From: Streptomyces sp. sk2.1
GTDB taxonomy: Bacteria; Actinomycetota; Actinomycetes; Streptomycetales; Streptomycetaceae
NCBI RefSeq assembly: GCF_008120935.1
Contig: NZ_RDBO01000020.1
Location: 762,731-826,568 of the forward strand
Direction: 5' to 3'
Length of the DNA: 63,838 nucleotides
Part shown: one piece after another, positions 10,168 to 19,485 of the stretch
Position numbering within the stretch: position 1 is the first letter of the stretch
Layout of the letters: each line of letters begins with the position of its first letter
Made by a program: the position numbers and the translations under genes
Notes under the pieces: model-generated
The model's database searches: none
Seen by the model: only the letters and a program-made list of their open reading frames with translations
What the model was told of the DNA's origin: nothing

Positions 10168-10593
10168 GTGAACCGTCGAGTCACTCTGGCGGCTGCCGCC
10201 TGCATAGCTGCCGGCGCCTCTCTTCTCGCCGCGCCCGCCAACGCGGCCGAGCGCGACACGTCCGTGCGGGCCTCGTCGGACGTCTCGGTCGCGAGCAGCG
10301 ACAGGGTCAAGTGCACCAGCCTGAGCAACGGGCAGCTCTGCATCTCCCTCAACACGAGCCCTTCTCGCATCGAGATCATCTACACCAAGAAGGGCGGCTC
10401 GACCATCAAGGCAAACCTCGGGTACCGCGTGTCCAGCACGTCCTGGAGCCCGTTGAAGACCATCAGCACCGGTGAGCGGGCCGTTGCCACCTGGAACATG
10501 AGCTACCCCTGCGGCAAGAAGTACGTGGGGCTGATCAAGGTGCAGGGTCAGGGAACATTCGAGACCCCGGCAGCCACCCCGCCCTGCGGCTGA
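10168..10593 (+). CDS. small secreted protein with four cysteines, function unknown
   Basis: GTG at 10168 with AAGGAGGA eight bases upstream. The 141-aa product has a clear Sec signal peptide (MNRRVTLAAAACIAAGASLL, with cleavage expected after APANA or AANAA around residue 27). The mature part of about 110 aa contains four cysteines (VKCTSL, QLCISL, SYPCGKK and the final PPCG), suggesting two disulfides. It also has alternating hydrophobic strands (RIEIIYTKKGGSTIKANLGYRV), suggesting a small beta-rich domain. I do not recognise a named family. It stands alone between the DUF2252 gene and a membrane-protein gene. Confidence 0.75.
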   Translation: MNRRVTLAAAACIAAGASLLAAPANAAERDTSVRASSDVSVASSDRVKCTSLSNGQLCISLNTSPSRIEIIYTKKGGSTIKANLGYRVSSTSWSPLKTISTGERAVATWNMSYPCGKKYVGLIKVQGQGTFETPAATPPCG

Positions 10594-10707
10594 CGGTTCA
10601 CGGAGGGACGATCCGTCGCCCCTCCGCGTACTGACGGGGCCGTGACCGGACGGGGCCGCTGAAGAGGGCCCCGGCGCACCGGGCCGTCGGTACACCGTGG
10701 AAATGGG

Positions 10708-10740
10708 CGTCGTCCGCGTACCGGGGGTGCGCGGACGACG
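10708..10740. terminator. hairpin downstream of the small secreted protein gene
   Basis: Perfect 11-bp arms CGTCGTCCGCG and CGCGGACGACG around an 11-nt loop, 115 bp after the stop of the secreted-protein gene. The rest of the 281-bp gap (10594–10874) holds no gene I can support. Confidence 0.5.
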
Positions 10741-10874
10741 TCGCCGTGCGGCGGAATGCGCGGTGTTCGGCACCACCGGTACGGGCCGGTGAACGGGGCG
10801 GCGCCGCTCCCGATGCGAACGGTCCGGGACCTGTTTCGCCCAGCGCACAGGTTGGCATGGCACACTCCTGAGCG

Positions 10875-11594
10875 ATGGACATATCCGGGACGCAACTCAG
10901 GGTCGTGCGCGCGGCGCTCTTCACGGCGCTCGTCGTGACGCTCTCCGTCGCGTCCCACGTGCTGCTCTCCCAAGTCCCGCTGCCGCTGACCGTGGTCGGT
11001 CTGCTGGCCGCCGGGGTCTTCGCCGTGGCGTACGCGCTGGCCGGCCGGGAGCGCGGTTTCGGCGCGATCGCCGGGCTGCTGGTCCCGCTGGAGCTGGCCG
11101 CCGACACCGTCTTCACCACCGGTCAGCACCTCTGCTACGGGGCGGCGGGCGGCCCGATCGCCGGTCCGCTGCGCTCGGTCGGCGTCGACGTGCTGTGCGG
11201 GGGCGGCGAGGTCGGCACCGGTGTGGCGGGGGCCGGTGACGCCGGCGCCCCGTTCGCCTCGGTGACCGATGCCGGGCACACGGCGGCCTCGCTGCTGGCC
11301 TCCCCGGGCCCGGCGGTGCCGTGGCTGCTGCTGGCCGCCCATGTGACGGTCGGCCTGTTCGCCGCGGCCTGGCTCCGGCGCGGCGAGGCGGCGCTGGTCG
11401 CCCTGCTGGGCGCGGCCGCCGCCCTGGCGTTCCGGCCGCTGCTGATCGCGGTCGCCGTGGCCGGTACGGTCCGTCGCTGCACGAGCAGGCGGGTGCGGCC
11501 CGCCGGACACGACCCGCGCCCGCTCGTCCGCACCCGCCTGCTCGTGCACTCCGTGGGACGGAGGGGACCGCCCCGCTCGGCCGTCATCGTCTGA
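10875..11594 (+). CDS. integral membrane protein, unknown function
   Basis: A 239-aa protein from the ATG at 10875. Hydrophobic segments include VVRAALFTALVVTLSVASHV, LTVVGLLAAGVFAVAYALAG, PWLLLAAHVTVGLFAAAWL and ALVALLGAAAALAF, giving about five membrane spans with a Gly/Ala loop between residues 95 and 145. The gene ends 49 bp before a membrane-anchored thioredoxin, and the two are probably cotranscribed, so a role near envelope redox or metal handling is possible but unproven. The last 40 residues contain a perfect 21-bp inverted repeat at DNA level and become Arg-rich (RRCTSRRVRPAGHDPRP), so the C-terminus may have been altered. Confidence 0.7.
   Translation: MDISGTQLRVVRAALFTALVVTLSVASHVLLSQVPLPLTVVGLLAAGVFAVAYALAGRERGFGAIAGLLVPLELAADTVFTTGQHLCYGAAGGPIAGPLRSVGVDVLCGGGEVGTGVAGAGDAGAPFASVTDAGHTAASLLASPGPAVPWLLLAAHVTVGLFAAAWLRRGEAALVALLGAAAALAFRPLLIAVAVAGTVRRCTSRRVRPAGHDPRPLVRTRLLVHSVGRRGPPRSAVIV
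11478..11548. repeat. perfect 21-bp inverted repeat within the 3' end of the membrane-protein gene
   Basis: Arm 1 at 11478–11498 and arm 2 at 11528–11548 are exact reverse complements (first arm TGCACGAGCAGGCGGGTGCG plus one G), separated by 29 bp. Both arms are inside the coding frame. It could be an RNA hairpin acting as an attenuator between this gene and the downstream thioredoxin gene, or a small inverted duplication. Confidence 0.85.
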
Positions 11595-11643
11595 GCACGC
11601 GAATCCCCACCGACGTACCACCACACCCATGGAGAGAAGAATC

Positions 11644-12462
11644 ATGAGCAAGCGCAACAGCCAGGCCAACAAGGCGGCGGCCCGCGAGCGTCTGCGCGCC
11701 GAGCGCGAGCGGCAGGCCAAGAAGGACAAGGTCCGCCGGCAGGTCGTCGTCGGCGTCTCGATCGTGGCCGTCCTCGCGATCGCGGGCGGCGTCGGCTGGG
11801 GCGTCATGCAGCTGAACAAGCCGTCCCACTGGGAGGCGGCCAAGGACGCGAAGAACGTGACCGCGCCCAAGAACACCTCGGGCGAGAACGGCACCACCGT
11901 CGTCATCGGCAAGTCGAGTGCCAAGAAGACCCTGGAACTGTACGAGGACTCGCGCTGCCCGGTCTGCGCCACCTTCGAGCAGGCCATCGGCGAGACGGTG
12001 CACAAGGACGTCGACGCCGGCAAGTACAAGATCAAGTACATCGGTGCCACGTTCATCGACGACGTCTCCGGCGGCGGCGAGGGTTCGAAGAACGCGCTGA
12101 GCGCGCTCGGCGCGGCGCTCGACGTCAGCACGGACGCCTTCCTCGACTACAAGGCCGCGCTCTACTCCGCGAAGTACCACCCGGAGGAGAGCGACGACAA
12201 GTTCAAGAAGGACTCCTACCTGATCGAGATCGCCGAGTCGGTGGACGCGCTGAAGGGCAACGCCGACTTCAAGAAGAACGTCGAGGACGGCACGTTCGAC
12301 AGCTGGGCGATGAAGATGTCCGAGACGTTCGAGGACAGCGGCGTGAAGGGCACCCCGACGCTGAAGATGGACGGCAAGAAGCTCACCGACGGCCAGAGCG
12401 AGAACGCCCCGATGACGCTGGAGGCCTTCAACGCCGCGATCACGGCCGCGCTGAAGGGCTGA
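11644..12462 (+). CDS. membrane-anchored DsbA-like thioredoxin-fold protein
   Basis: A 272-aa protein from the ATG at 11644, with GGAGAGAAG upstream. A basic, coiled-coil-like N-terminus (residues 1–32, [16 protein letters not shown]) precedes one membrane segment ([21 protein letters not shown], about 33–54). The outer domain has a thioredoxin-type active site CPVC at residues 105–108 within YEDSRCPVC, and the cis-proline loop [12 protein letters not shown] near the end. This is the DsbA/MdbA-type arrangement that introduces or exchanges disulfides in exported proteins. Several exported products nearby contain cysteines and could be clients. A perfect hairpin at 12495–12529 ends the unit. 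Confidence 0.85.
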   Translation: MSKRNSQANKAAARERLRAERERQAKKDKVRRQVVVGVSIVAVLAIAGGVGWGVMQLNKPSHWEAAKDAKNVTAPKNTSGENGTTVVIGKSSAKKTLELYEDSRCPVCATFEQAIGETVHKDVDAGKYKIKYIGATFIDDVSGGGEGSKNALSALGAALDVSTDAFLDYKAALYSAKYHPEESDDKFKKDSYLIEIAESVDALKGNADFKKNVEDGTFDSWAMKMSETFEDSGVKGTPTLKMDGKKLTDGQSENAPMTLEAFNAAITAALKG

Positions 12463-12494
12463 CCGGACGGCGACGCTCCGACAACAGATCCTCG

Positions 12495-12529
12495 ACGGGC
12501 GGGCGAACTTCCTTTGTTCGCCCGCCCGT
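12495..12529 (+). terminator. terminator after the DsbA-like gene
   Basis: 13-bp perfect arms ACGGGCGGGCGAA and TTCGCCCGCCCGT around a 9-nt loop, beginning 33 bp after the stop. It separates the thioredoxin unit from the phoD gene. Confidence 0.8.
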
Positions 12530-12545
12530 TGGCTTTACCCGCCAG

Positions 12546-12560
12546 TAGGATTTTTGTCCG
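12546..12560 (+). promoter_or_regulatory. possible -10 element (TAGGAT) for a leaderless phoD transcript
   Basis: TAGGAT at 12546–12551 ends 8 nt before the GTG at 12560, and no ribosome site precedes that GTG. This is the spacing expected when the transcript starts at the start codon. No good -35 hexamer is visible, so this is tentative. Confidence 0.3.
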
Positions 12561-14221
12561 TGACCAGTCACCAGAGTTTCCCGCCGCTCTCCTCCCCCAG
12601 CCGCCGCACGGTCGTCAAGGCCGCTGCCGCCACCGCCGTCGCGGCCCCCGTGCTGGGCGCCGCCACGGCCGCGCACGCCGCGGCCGGCCCCGCCTTCCTG
12701 CACGGCGTGGCCTCCGGCGACCCGCTCCCCGACGGCATCCTCCTGTGGACCCGCATCACCCCGTCCCCGGACGCCGTACCGGGCTCGGGCCTCGGCGCCG
12801 ACACCGCGGTGCGCTGGGAGATAGCCGAGGACAAGGGCTTCGCGCGGGTCGTCGCGCGGGGCACCACCGTCGCGCGGGCCGCGTCCGACCACACCGTCAA
12901 GGCCGATGTGCGGGGCCTGGCCCCCGCCACCACGTACTGGTTCCGCTTCATGGCGGGGGACGGCGCGGGGACCGTCTCGCCGACCGGCCGGACCCGGACG
13001 GCTCCGGCGGCCGGGGCGGCCACGTCCGGTGTCCGGTTCGGCGTGGTGTCGTGCGCCAACTGGGAGGCCGGGTACTTCTCCCCGTACCGCCACCTCGCCG
13101 CCCGCGCCGACCTCGACGCCGTGCTCCACCTCGGCGACTACATCTACGAGTACGCCTCGGGCAGTTACCCGGACGCGAAGTACGTCGTGCGGCCGCACGA
13201 GCCGAGGCACGAGATCCTCACCCTCGCCGACTACCGCACCCGGCACGGCAACTACAAGACGGACACCGACCTCCAGAACCTGCACGCCACCCACCCGGTG
13301 ATCGCGATCTGGGACGACCACGAGTTCGCCAACGACACCTGGTCGGGCGGGGCGGAGAACCACACCCCGGGCACGGAGGGCGCCTGGGCGGACCGGGTCG
13401 CGGGCGCCAAGCAGGCGTACTTCGAGTGGATGCCGGTCCGCACCTCCACCGAGGGCACCGTCTACCGGCGGCTGCGCTTCGGCAACCTGGCCGACCTCCA
13501 CCTCCTCGACCTGCGCAGCTTCCGCTCCCAACAGGCGAAGATCGGCGACGGCGCGGTCGACGACCCGGAGCGCACCATCACCGGCCGGGCGCAGCTGGAC
13601 TGGCTGAAGTCGGGGCTGGCCGGATCGGACGCCACCTGGAAGCTGGTCGGCACGTCGGTGATGATCTCGCCGGTCGCCTTCGGTTCCGTGCCCGCGCATC
13701 TGCTGGAGCCGCTGGCCGAGTTGCTGGGGCTGCCCAAGGAGGGTCTCGCGGTCAACGTCGACCAGTGGGACGGCTACACGGACGACCGCAAGGAGCTGAT
13801 CTCGCACCTGCGGGACCGGTCGATCACCAACACGGTCTTCCTGACCGGTGACATCCACATGGCGTGGGCCAACGACGTCCCGGTGAAGGCGGCGACGTAT
13901 CCGCTCTCCGCCTCGGCCGCCACCGAGTTCGTGGTGACGTCGGTGACCTCGGACAACATCGACGACATCCTGCACGTGGCGCCGCACACGGTCTCGGTGG
14001 TCGCGGCCGCCGCGGTCAGGGCGGCCAACCGCCATGTGAAGTGGGTGGACATGGACTCGCACGGCTACGGGGTCCTCGACGTGACCGCCGAGCGCTCGCA
14101 GATGGACTACTACGCCGTCTCCGACCGGACGAAGCGGGACGCGACGTCCACCTGGACGCGCTCGTACCGGACGCTCAGCGGGACGCAGAAGGTCGAGCGG
14201 GTGGACCGCCCGGTGCTCTGA
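12560..14221 (+). CDS. phoD: PhoD-type alkaline phosphatase/phosphodiesterase, Tat-exported
   Basis: A 553-aa secreted metallophosphoesterase from the GTG at 12560. The N-terminus carries a twin-arginine signal ([20 protein letters not shown], cleavage around AAHAA), fitting export of a folded metalloenzyme. An Ig-like N-terminal domain follows ([18 protein letters not shown]), then the catalytic domain with [32 protein letters not shown] and LTGDIHMAW. Those Asp, Asn and His residues match the PhoD Ca/Fe site. It probably releases phosphate from phosphodiesters or monoesters outside the cell. Regulation by PhoP is likely from family knowledge, but I could not identify a PHO box with confidence. 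Confidence 0.9.
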   Translation: MTSHQSFPPLSSPSRRTVVKAAAATAVAAPVLGAATAAHAAAGPAFLHGVASGDPLPDGILLWTRITPSPDAVPGSGLGADTAVRWEIAEDKGFARVVARGTTVARAASDHTVKADVRGLAPATTYWFRFMAGDGAGTVSPTGRTRTAPAAGAATSGVRFGVVSCANWEAGYFSPYRHLAARADLDAVLHLGDYIYEYASGSYPDAKYVVRPHEPRHEILTLADYRTRHGNYKTDTDLQNLHATHPVIAIWDDHEFANDTWSGGAENHTPGTEGAWADRVAGAKQAYFEWMPVRTSTEGTVYRRLRFGNLADLHLLDLRSFRSQQAKIGDGAVDDPERTITGRAQLDWLKSGLAGSDATWKLVGTSVMISPVAFGSVPAHLLEPLAELLGLPKEGLAVNVDQWDGYTDDRKELISHLRDRSITNTVFLTGDIHMAWANDVPVKAATYPLSASAATEFVVTSVTSDNIDDILHVAPHTVSVVAAAAVRAANRHVKWVDMDSHGYGVLDVTAERSQMDYYAVSDRTKRDATSTWTRSYRTLSGTQKVERVDRPVL

Positions 14222-14272
14222 GGGATCATTTTCAGCCACCCTCTCGCATGTTGACGGTGGATTACGTCGTCA

Positions 14273-14320
14273 CGGCGGGTGGTGTGCCCCATGGCTCGAA
14301 TGGGGACACACCACCCGCCG
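14273..14320 (+). terminator. terminator after phoD
   Basis: Arms CGGCGGGTGGTGTG and CACACCACCCGCCG (14 bp, perfect), with an inner CCCC/GGGG extension. It begins 52 bp downstream of the phoD stop. The remaining gap up to 14507 contains a small GTAAC…GTTAC inverted repeat and no gene. Confidence 0.8.
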
Positions 14321-14507
14321 AGGTAACGCCCACGGTTACGTCGCCGTCTCAAACTCCGGAACCGGGAGAAAGATTCATCCCGTTTTCCACCCTTTGACGA
14401 ATGCTCGATTGGGCTTGATCGTTCCTCTTCCGCGTATGGCATGCGCACGTAATCTCCCGGCGGCGGGTGAGGAAACGCCTCCCCCGACACATCCGCGAGG
14501 AGTCTCC

Positions 14508-15506
14508 GTGCGCACTCTTGCCCGTATATCGCCGCGTATGCGTAACCGTGCGATCGGCACCGCCGTCCTGGCCGGAACCCTGGCCCTGGCGCCGCTCTCC
14601 GCTCCTTCCGGCTCCACCGCCTCCGCCGCCGCCAAGACCTCCGCGGCCTCCGCCCAGAAGTGCGCGGACGACACGGGCACCTCCGCCACGGCCCGCGAGG
14701 CCCGCCCCTCGGGCACCGCCCACACCGACGACCCCAACGAGGTGACCGCGGCCCAGGCCAAGGCCATGGACGCGCAGTTGAAGCAGAGACTCGCGGACCG
14801 GCGGGTCAACGGCCCCTCGCTCGCCGCGGGCGCCACGATCCCGGTGTACTTCCACGTCGTGCACTCCGGGACGACCGGCAAGCTCGGCGCGGCCGACATC
14901 GACAGCCAGATGAAGGTCCTGAACGACGCCTACGCGGGGCAGGGCACCGGCAACACCGACTCCGGCTTCCGGTACACGCTGGCCGGCACGGACTACACGG
15001 ACAACAGCGCCTGGTACGACGGCGTCTCCCCGGGCTCCGCCGCCGAGAAGGCCATGAAGTCCTCGCTGCGCAAGGGCGGCGCGAACGCCCTCAACATCTA
15101 CACCGCCAACCTCGGCGGCGGACTGCTGGGCTGGGCCACCTTCCCCAGCTCGTACAAGTCCAACCCCTCGGACGACGGCGTCGTCATCCTCGACAGCTCG
15201 CTGCCCGGCGGCTCCGCCACCAACTACAACCAGGGCGACACCGCCACCCACGAGGTCGGCCACTGGCTGGGGCTCTACCACACCTTCCAGGGCGGCTGCA
15301 ATGGAAACGGTGACTACGTGGACGACACCCCGGCCGAGAAGAGCCCCGCGTACGCGTGCCCGACCGGTAGCGACACCTGCACCAAGAAGCCCGGCGTCGA
15401 CCCGATCCACAACTTCATGGACTACACCTACGACTCGTGCATGACCCAGTTCACGACGGGTCAGGTGCAGCGCATGAACGACAGCTGGACCGCCTACCGG
15501 GGCTGA
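14508..15506 (+). CDS. secreted zinc metalloprotease, M43 (pappalysin/cytophagalysin) family
   Basis: A 332-aa secreted protease from the GTG at 14508, with GAGGAG 5–6 nt upstream. A signal peptide spans about residues 1–40 ([20 protein letters not shown] core), followed by a Ser/Thr/Ala-rich propeptide-like stretch to about residue 105. The catalytic domain begins near IPVYFHVVH. The zinc motif [11 protein letters not shown] (His248, Glu249, His252, His258) is followed by a disulfide-rich segment ([24 protein letters not shown]) and the Met-turn [10 protein letters not shown]. This is diagnostic of M43 metzincins. Its substrate is unknown. It has its own terminator at 15520. Confidence 0.9.
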   Translation: MRTLARISPRMRNRAIGTAVLAGTLALAPLSAPSGSTASAAAKTSAASAQKCADDTGTSATAREARPSGTAHTDDPNEVTAAQAKAMDAQLKQRLADRRVNGPSLAAGATIPVYFHVVHSGTTGKLGAADIDSQMKVLNDAYAGQGTGNTDSGFRYTLAGTDYTDNSAWYDGVSPGSAAEKAMKSSLRKGGANALNIYTANLGGGLLGWATFPSSYKSNPSDDGVVILDSSLPGGSATNYNQGDTATHEVGHWLGLYHTFQGGCNGNGDYVDDTPAEKSPAYACPTGSDTCTKKPGVDPIHNFMDYTYDSCMTQFTTGQVQRMNDSWTAYRG

Positions 15507-15519
15507 TCCGCTCCGCACC

Positions 15520-15554
15520 CGCGACGGGCCCCGCGGCGCGCGGGGCCCGTCGCG
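15520..15554. terminator. bidirectional terminator between protease and hydrolase genes
   Basis: Perfect 15-bp arms CGCGACGGGCCCCGC and GCGGGGCCCGTCGCG with a 5-nt loop, placed between two convergent genes. It ends 4 bp before the stop of the minus-strand gene. Confidence 0.85.
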
Positions 15555-15557
15555 CGG

Positions 15558-16127
15558 TCACAGCGTGGCGAGGAAACCGAGCGAGACCTTCCAGGCCAGC
15601 TCGGCCGACGCCCGGTCGAAATCGGGCAGTTCGGGATCCGTGAAGAGGTGCCCCGCGCCCGGGTAGCGGTAGATCTCGACATCGGCCCCGGTCCGCCGCA
15701 TCTGGAGGTACCAGGTGTTCAGCCAGTCGTGCGTCTCGAACGCGTCCGGGTCGGCGACGTGCAGCTGCACCGGGAGTTCGTCCACCGAGGCGTTCTCGGC
15801 GATGTCCGAGGTGCCGTGGAACATCAGCAGCCCGCGGGCCTTCGCGTCACCGAGCGCCAGGGTCTGCGCGGTGGAGGCCCCGAACGAGAAGCCCGCGTAC
15901 ACCAGGCCCCGCTCGGAGTAGGGCGCGGCGGCGAGCACGGCCCGCCTGAGCAGCTCGTCCTTGCCCACCTCCTCCTTGAAGGCCATGCCCTCCTCGACGG
16001 TGTCGAAGGTGCGGCCCTCGAAGAGGTCGGGCACCTGCACCTCGTGTCCGGCGGCGCGGAGCCGGTCCGCGGCCGCGTGCACCGCGGGGCGCAGGCCGTA
16101 CGTCGAGTGGAAGAGCATGATGTTCAT
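15558..16127 (-). CDS. dienelactone-hydrolase-family alpha/beta hydrolase
   Basis: A 189-aa single-domain alpha/beta hydrolase from the ATG at 16127. It starts MNIMLFHSTYGLRP (oxyanion-loop strand) and has the nucleophile elbow GFSFGAS. The catalytic Asp lies in LHVADPDAF and the His in GAGHLFTDP. Classical dienelactone hydrolase uses Cys at the nucleophile elbow; this protein has Ser, so it is probably a general esterase or other hydrolase rather than a true DLH. The length is slightly short for the family. It is convergent with the M43 protease and 69 bp downstream of the antiporter stop, possibly cotranscribed with it. Confidence 0.8.
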   Translation of the reverse strand: MNIMLFHSTYGLRPAVHAAADRLRAAGHEVQVPDLFEGRTFDTVEEGMAFKEEVGKDELLRRAVLAAAPYSERGLVYAGFSFGASTAQTLALGDAKARGLLMFHGTSDIAENASVDELPVQLHVADPDAFETHDWLNTWYLQMRRTGADVEIYRYPGAGHLFTDPELPDFDRASAELAWKVSLGFLATL

Positions 16128-16196
16128 GGGGCCATGGTGCCAGTTGCGACCGGGCCCCCGATCCCGCCGGTCCCCGGAGGCCGGCCGCTCCCCGGC

Positions 16197-17783
16197 TCAC
16201 CGCAGACTGCGCACGTCCAGCTGCCGCAGCACCCGGTCGACGATCTCCGGATCCGTCCCCGCCTCGTTGCGGGCCGAGAGCACCGCGTGGCGGGCGGCCG
16301 ACATCATCTCGCGCTGGACCCGGTTGATCGCCTTGAAGCGCTCGGCACGCTGCGCGTACGCCTCGCGGCGCTCGTCGTCGACCATGTCGGGGCTGATCCG
16401 CGCCCCCATGTCGTACGCCATCCGCTGCAACCGCTCGGCGACCTCCTCCGGGAAGTCCTCCTCCGCCCGGATCTCCTTCAGCCGCTGCTTCGCGGCCCGG
16501 GCGGCGCGGATCGCGAGGTCCTTCTCCAGCGCCTCCTCGGCCGCGGTGTCCGCCTTGACGTGGAGCTTGCGCACCAGCCACGGCAGCGTGAGCCCCTGCA
16601 CGACGAGCGTGGCCATGATCACGGAGAAGGCGATGAAGACGATCTCGTCGCGTCCGGGGAACGGCTGCCCGTCGTCCGTCTTCAGCGGGATCGCGAGTGC
16701 CAGCGCCACCGAGGCGACCCCGCGCATCCCGGACCACCACATCACGACGGTCTCCCGCCAGCTGGTCGGGATCTCCTCGCTGACGTCGCGCCGGGTGTGC
16801 AGCCGCTTGGCGAGCCAGGTCGCGGGCAGCAGGTACAGCAGCCGTACCCCGACGACGACCGCGACGACGGCCAGGCCCCAGCCCAGCATCCGGAGCTCCC
16901 GCCCGTCCGACGTCCCGAAGACGTTGTGCAGTTCGAGACCGATCAGGCCGAAGGCGACGCCCGTGACGAGGGTGTCGACGATCTCCCAGAAGCTGCGGCC
17001 GGTGAGCCGCCCGAGCACGTCGTCGGCGTCGGCGGTGTGCTCGGCGAGGAAGAGCGCGGTGGTGAGGACGGCCAGGACGCCCGACCCCTTCAGCTCCTCC
17101 GCGAGCACGTAGCTCACGAACGGCACCAGCAGGGTGAGGCCGACCTGGAGCGTGGCGTCCCCGAGCAGGCCCATGAGCTTGATCGTGAGCCAGCCCAGCA
17201 CGAGGCCCACCGCCACGGCGACGACCGCGGAGAGGACCAGCAGTCCGAACGCCTCGGGCAGCGAGAAGGTGCCGCTCACCGCGGCGGCGATCGCCACGTG
17301 GTAGAGCACGATCGCGGTCACGTCGTTGAACAGCCCCTCGCCCTCCAGGATGGAGACGAGCCGGCGAGGCAGCCCGACCGATCCCGCGACGGCCGTCGCG
17401 GCGACCGGGTCGGGCGGGGCGACCAGCGCGCCGAGCGCCACGGCGGCGGCGATGGGCAGCCCGGGGACTATCGCGTTGGCGACCGCGGCGACCGCGGCCG
17501 TGGTGACGAAGACCAGGGCGACGGCCAGCAGAAAGATCGGTCGTTTGTTGGCGGCGAACTGCCGCCAGGAGGTGCGTTGCACCGAGGCGTAGAGCAGCGG
17601 CGGCAGCAGTGCCGGAAGAATGATCTCGGGCGGTATGTCCACGTTCGGCACGAAGCTGACGAACGCCATGCCGACTCCGGCGAGCGTCATCAGAACCGGT
17701 GCGGGCAGCCCCAGGCGCTCCCCGAGCGGCACCGTGATCACCGCCCCGAGCAGCAGCAGGAGGAGCAGTGCCATCTGGTCCAC
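16197..17783 (-). CDS. CPA1-family Na+/H+ antiporter
   Basis: A 528-aa polytopic membrane protein from the ATG at 17783, with about 12 hydrophobic spans between residues 3 and 400. Family motifs include ALGALVAPPDPVAATAV and EGEGLFNDVTAIVLY, the latter with the acidic Asn-Asp pair needed for ion exchange in CPA1 transporters, and WWSGMRGVASVALALAIP near the last spans. The C-terminal 110 residues form a charged cytoplasmic tail (EEALEKDLAIRAARAAKQR) likely to be helical and regulatory. The expected role is exchange of cytoplasmic Na+ or K+ for H+ in pH and salt homeostasis. Which cation it moves cannot be told. Confidence 0.9.
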   Translation of the reverse strand: MDQMALLLLLLLGAVITVPLGERLGLPAPVLMTLAGVGMAFVSFVPNVDIPPEIILPALLPPLLYASVQRTSWRQFAANKRPIFLLAVALVFVTTAAVAAVANAIVPGLPIAAAVALGALVAPPDPVAATAVAGSVGLPRRLVSILEGEGLFNDVTAIVLYHVAIAAAVSGTFSLPEAFGLLVLSAVVAVAVGLVLGWLTIKLMGLLGDATLQVGLTLLVPFVSYVLAEELKGSGVLAVLTTALFLAEHTADADDVLGRLTGRSFWEIVDTLVTGVAFGLIGLELHNVFGTSDGRELRMLGWGLAVVAVVVGVRLLYLLPATWLAKRLHTRRDVSEEIPTSWRETVVMWWSGMRGVASVALALAIPLKTDDGQPFPGRDEIVFIAFSVIMATLVVQGLTLPWLVRKLHVKADTAAEEALEKDLAIRAARAAKQRLKEIRAEEDFPEEVAERLQRMAYDMGARISPDMVDDERREAYAQRAERFKAINRVQREMMSAARHAVLSARNEAGTDPEIVDRVLRQLDVRSLR

Positions 17784-17974
17784 GGGACGCCTTCCGGAGC
17801 ACGGGGAGCCGGTTCACTCGACCGGCGGGCCGGCTCAAAGCCTGCCACGTCGGGTGCGCAATCCGGACAACACCCCCCTTCTTCCCGCCATTCGCCCCGA
17901 ATTCCTCCGATGTCTCCGCAACCGGTTCGTCGTCGCGGGACGGCTCGGCGCGGCGGAGGGAAGACGGGGGAAAA

Positions 17975-18006
17975 GGGGCGGCCCCGCTCGCCGAGCGAGG
18001 CCGCCC
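17975..18006 (-). terminator. terminator for the lspA–rluD–GNAT unit
   Basis: Imperfect stem GGGCGGCC…GCTCG paired with CGAGC…GGCCGCCC, 38 bp beyond the stop of the GNAT gene. The rest of the gap back to 17784 holds no supported gene. Confidence 0.6.
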
Positions 18007-18043
18007 GGCCGGCCCCGGCGGGAGGAGGCTCCGCGCGAACCGG

Positions 18044-18523
18044 CTACAGGGCGCGCCGCATCGCCCGGTGGGGCATCCCGGCGTCGGGGAACTCCGGCCC
18101 GTACGCCACGTACCCGAGCCGCTCGTAGAAACCGAGGGCGTGGGTCTGGGCGTGCAGGTCGACGGCGGTCAGGCCCAGTCCGCGGGCCGCGTCCTCGATG
18201 GCCCGGACCAGTGCGGCGCCGACGCCCAGGCCGCGTGCCGCCCTGATCACCGCGAGCCTGCCGAGCGAGCCGACGGCCGCGTCGCCCCCGGTCCGGCCGG
18301 CGGCGGCCGCCCCGTGCAGCAGCCGCCCGGTCCCGAGCGCCGTGCCGTCCGCCGCGAGGGCGATCACATGGACGGCGTCGGCGTCGTGGACGTCGTACTC
18401 GATCTCCTCGGGCACCTCCTGCTCGACGACGAAGACCTCCTTGCGGACCTGGAAACAGGCCGCGAGATCCTGCTCGCCGGCAGCGGTGCGCGCGGTGTAC
18501 GGGACGGCCGGGCCGCCACTCAC
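18044..18523 (-). CDS. GNAT-family N-acetyltransferase
   Basis: A 159-aa acetyltransferase from the GTG at 18523, which overlaps the rluD stop by 4 bp (GTGA), implying translational coupling. It carries the GNAT core: an N-terminal strand and helix ([23 protein letters not shown]), the acetyl-CoA loop [13 protein letters not shown] and the C-terminal strand [18 protein letters not shown]. The ElaA-like pattern [16 protein letters not shown] is present, so it may be an ElaA-type enzyme. The substrate is unknown. It is last in the operon with lspA and rluD, an arrangement seen in other actinobacteria. Confidence 0.87.
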   Translation of the reverse strand: MSGGPAVPYTARTAAGEQDLAACFQVRKEVFVVEQEVPEEIEYDVHDADAVHVIALAADGTALGTGRLLHGAAAAGRTGGDAAVGSLGRLAVIRAARGLGVGAALVRAIEDAARGLGLTAVDLHAQTHALGFYERLGYVAYGPEFPDAGMPHRAMRRAL

Positions 18524-19461
18524 CGGCTCTCCGCCGCGATCTTGTCCAGGGCCTGCTGGAGGTCGTCCGGGTAGCTGCTGGCGAACTCCACCCAGCGGCC
18601 GTCGGCCGGGTGCTCGAAGCCGAGCCGGACGGCGTGCAGCCACTGCCGGGTCAGGCCGAGGCGCTTGGCCATCGTCGGGTCGGCGCCGTAGGTGAGGTCG
18701 CCGACGCAGGGGTGGCGGTGGGCGGACATGTGCACCCGGATCTGGTGCGTGCGGCCCGTCTCCAGCTTGATGTCCAGGAGACTGGCGGCGCGGTACGCCT
18801 CGATGAGGTCGTAGTGCGTCACGGAGGGCTTGCCCTCGGCCGTGACGGCCCACTTGTAGTCGTGGTTGGGGTGGCGGCCGATGGGGGCGTCGATGGTGCC
18901 GCTCATCGGGTCCGGGTGGCCCTGGACCAGCGCGTGGTACTTCTTCTCGACGACCCGGTCGCGGAACTGCGCCTTCAGCAGGGTGTAGGCCCGCTCGGAC
19001 TTGGCGACGACCATCAGGCCCGAGGTGCCGACGTCGAGGCGGTGGACGATGCCCTGGCGCTCGGCGGCGCCGGAGGTCGAGATCCGGTAGCCGGCCGCGG
19101 CGAGACCGCCGATGACGGTCGTGCCGGTCCAGCCGGGGCTCGGGTGGGCGGCGACGCCGACCGGCTTCACGATCACGACGATGTCGTCGTCGTCGTGCAC
19201 GATCTCCATGCCCTCGACGGGCTCGGCGACGATCTGCACCGGGGCGGCCGCCTGCGGCATCTCCACCTCCAGCCAGGCACCGCCCCTGACCCGCTCGGAC
19301 TTCCCGACCACCGAGCCGTCCACCTGCACCTTCCCTGCGGCGGCCAGCTCGGCGGCCTTGGTGCGGGAGAAACCGAACATCCGGGAAATGGCGGCGTCGA
19401 CGCGCTCGCCCTCCAGGCCGTCGGGTACGGGCAGGGTGCGGACCTCGGGATGCGTACTCAC
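18520..19461 (-). CDS. rluD: RluA/RluD-family 23S rRNA pseudouridine synthase
   Basis: A 313-aa enzyme with an N-terminal S4 RNA-binding domain (residues about 10–75, [24 protein letters not shown]) and a catalytic domain. The catalytic Asp is in the motif [12 protein letters not shown], and the second conserved block is [12 protein letters not shown]. By family it converts uridines in the helix 69 region of 23S rRNA to pseudouridine. Its start is 24 bp downstream of the lspA stop and its end overlaps the GNAT gene. The specific target among RluA/RluC/RluD types is not certain from sequence; the linkage to lspA is the usual actinobacterial one. Confidence 0.88.
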   Translation of the reverse strand: MSTHPEVRTLPVPDGLEGERVDAAISRMFGFSRTKAAELAAAGKVQVDGSVVGKSERVRGGAWLEVEMPQAAAPVQIVAEPVEGMEIVHDDDDIVVIVKPVGVAAHPSPGWTGTTVIGGLAAAGYRISTSGAAERQGIVHRLDVGTSGLMVVAKSERAYTLLKAQFRDRVVEKKYHALVQGHPDPMSGTIDAPIGRHPNHDYKWAVTAEGKPSVTHYDLIEAYRAASLLDIKLETGRTHQIRVHMSAHRHPCVGDLTYGADPTMAKRLGLTRQWLHAVRLGFEHPADGRWVEFASSYPDDLQQALDKIAAESR

Positions 19462-19485
19462 CTGATCGAGTATGCCTTGCGCCCA

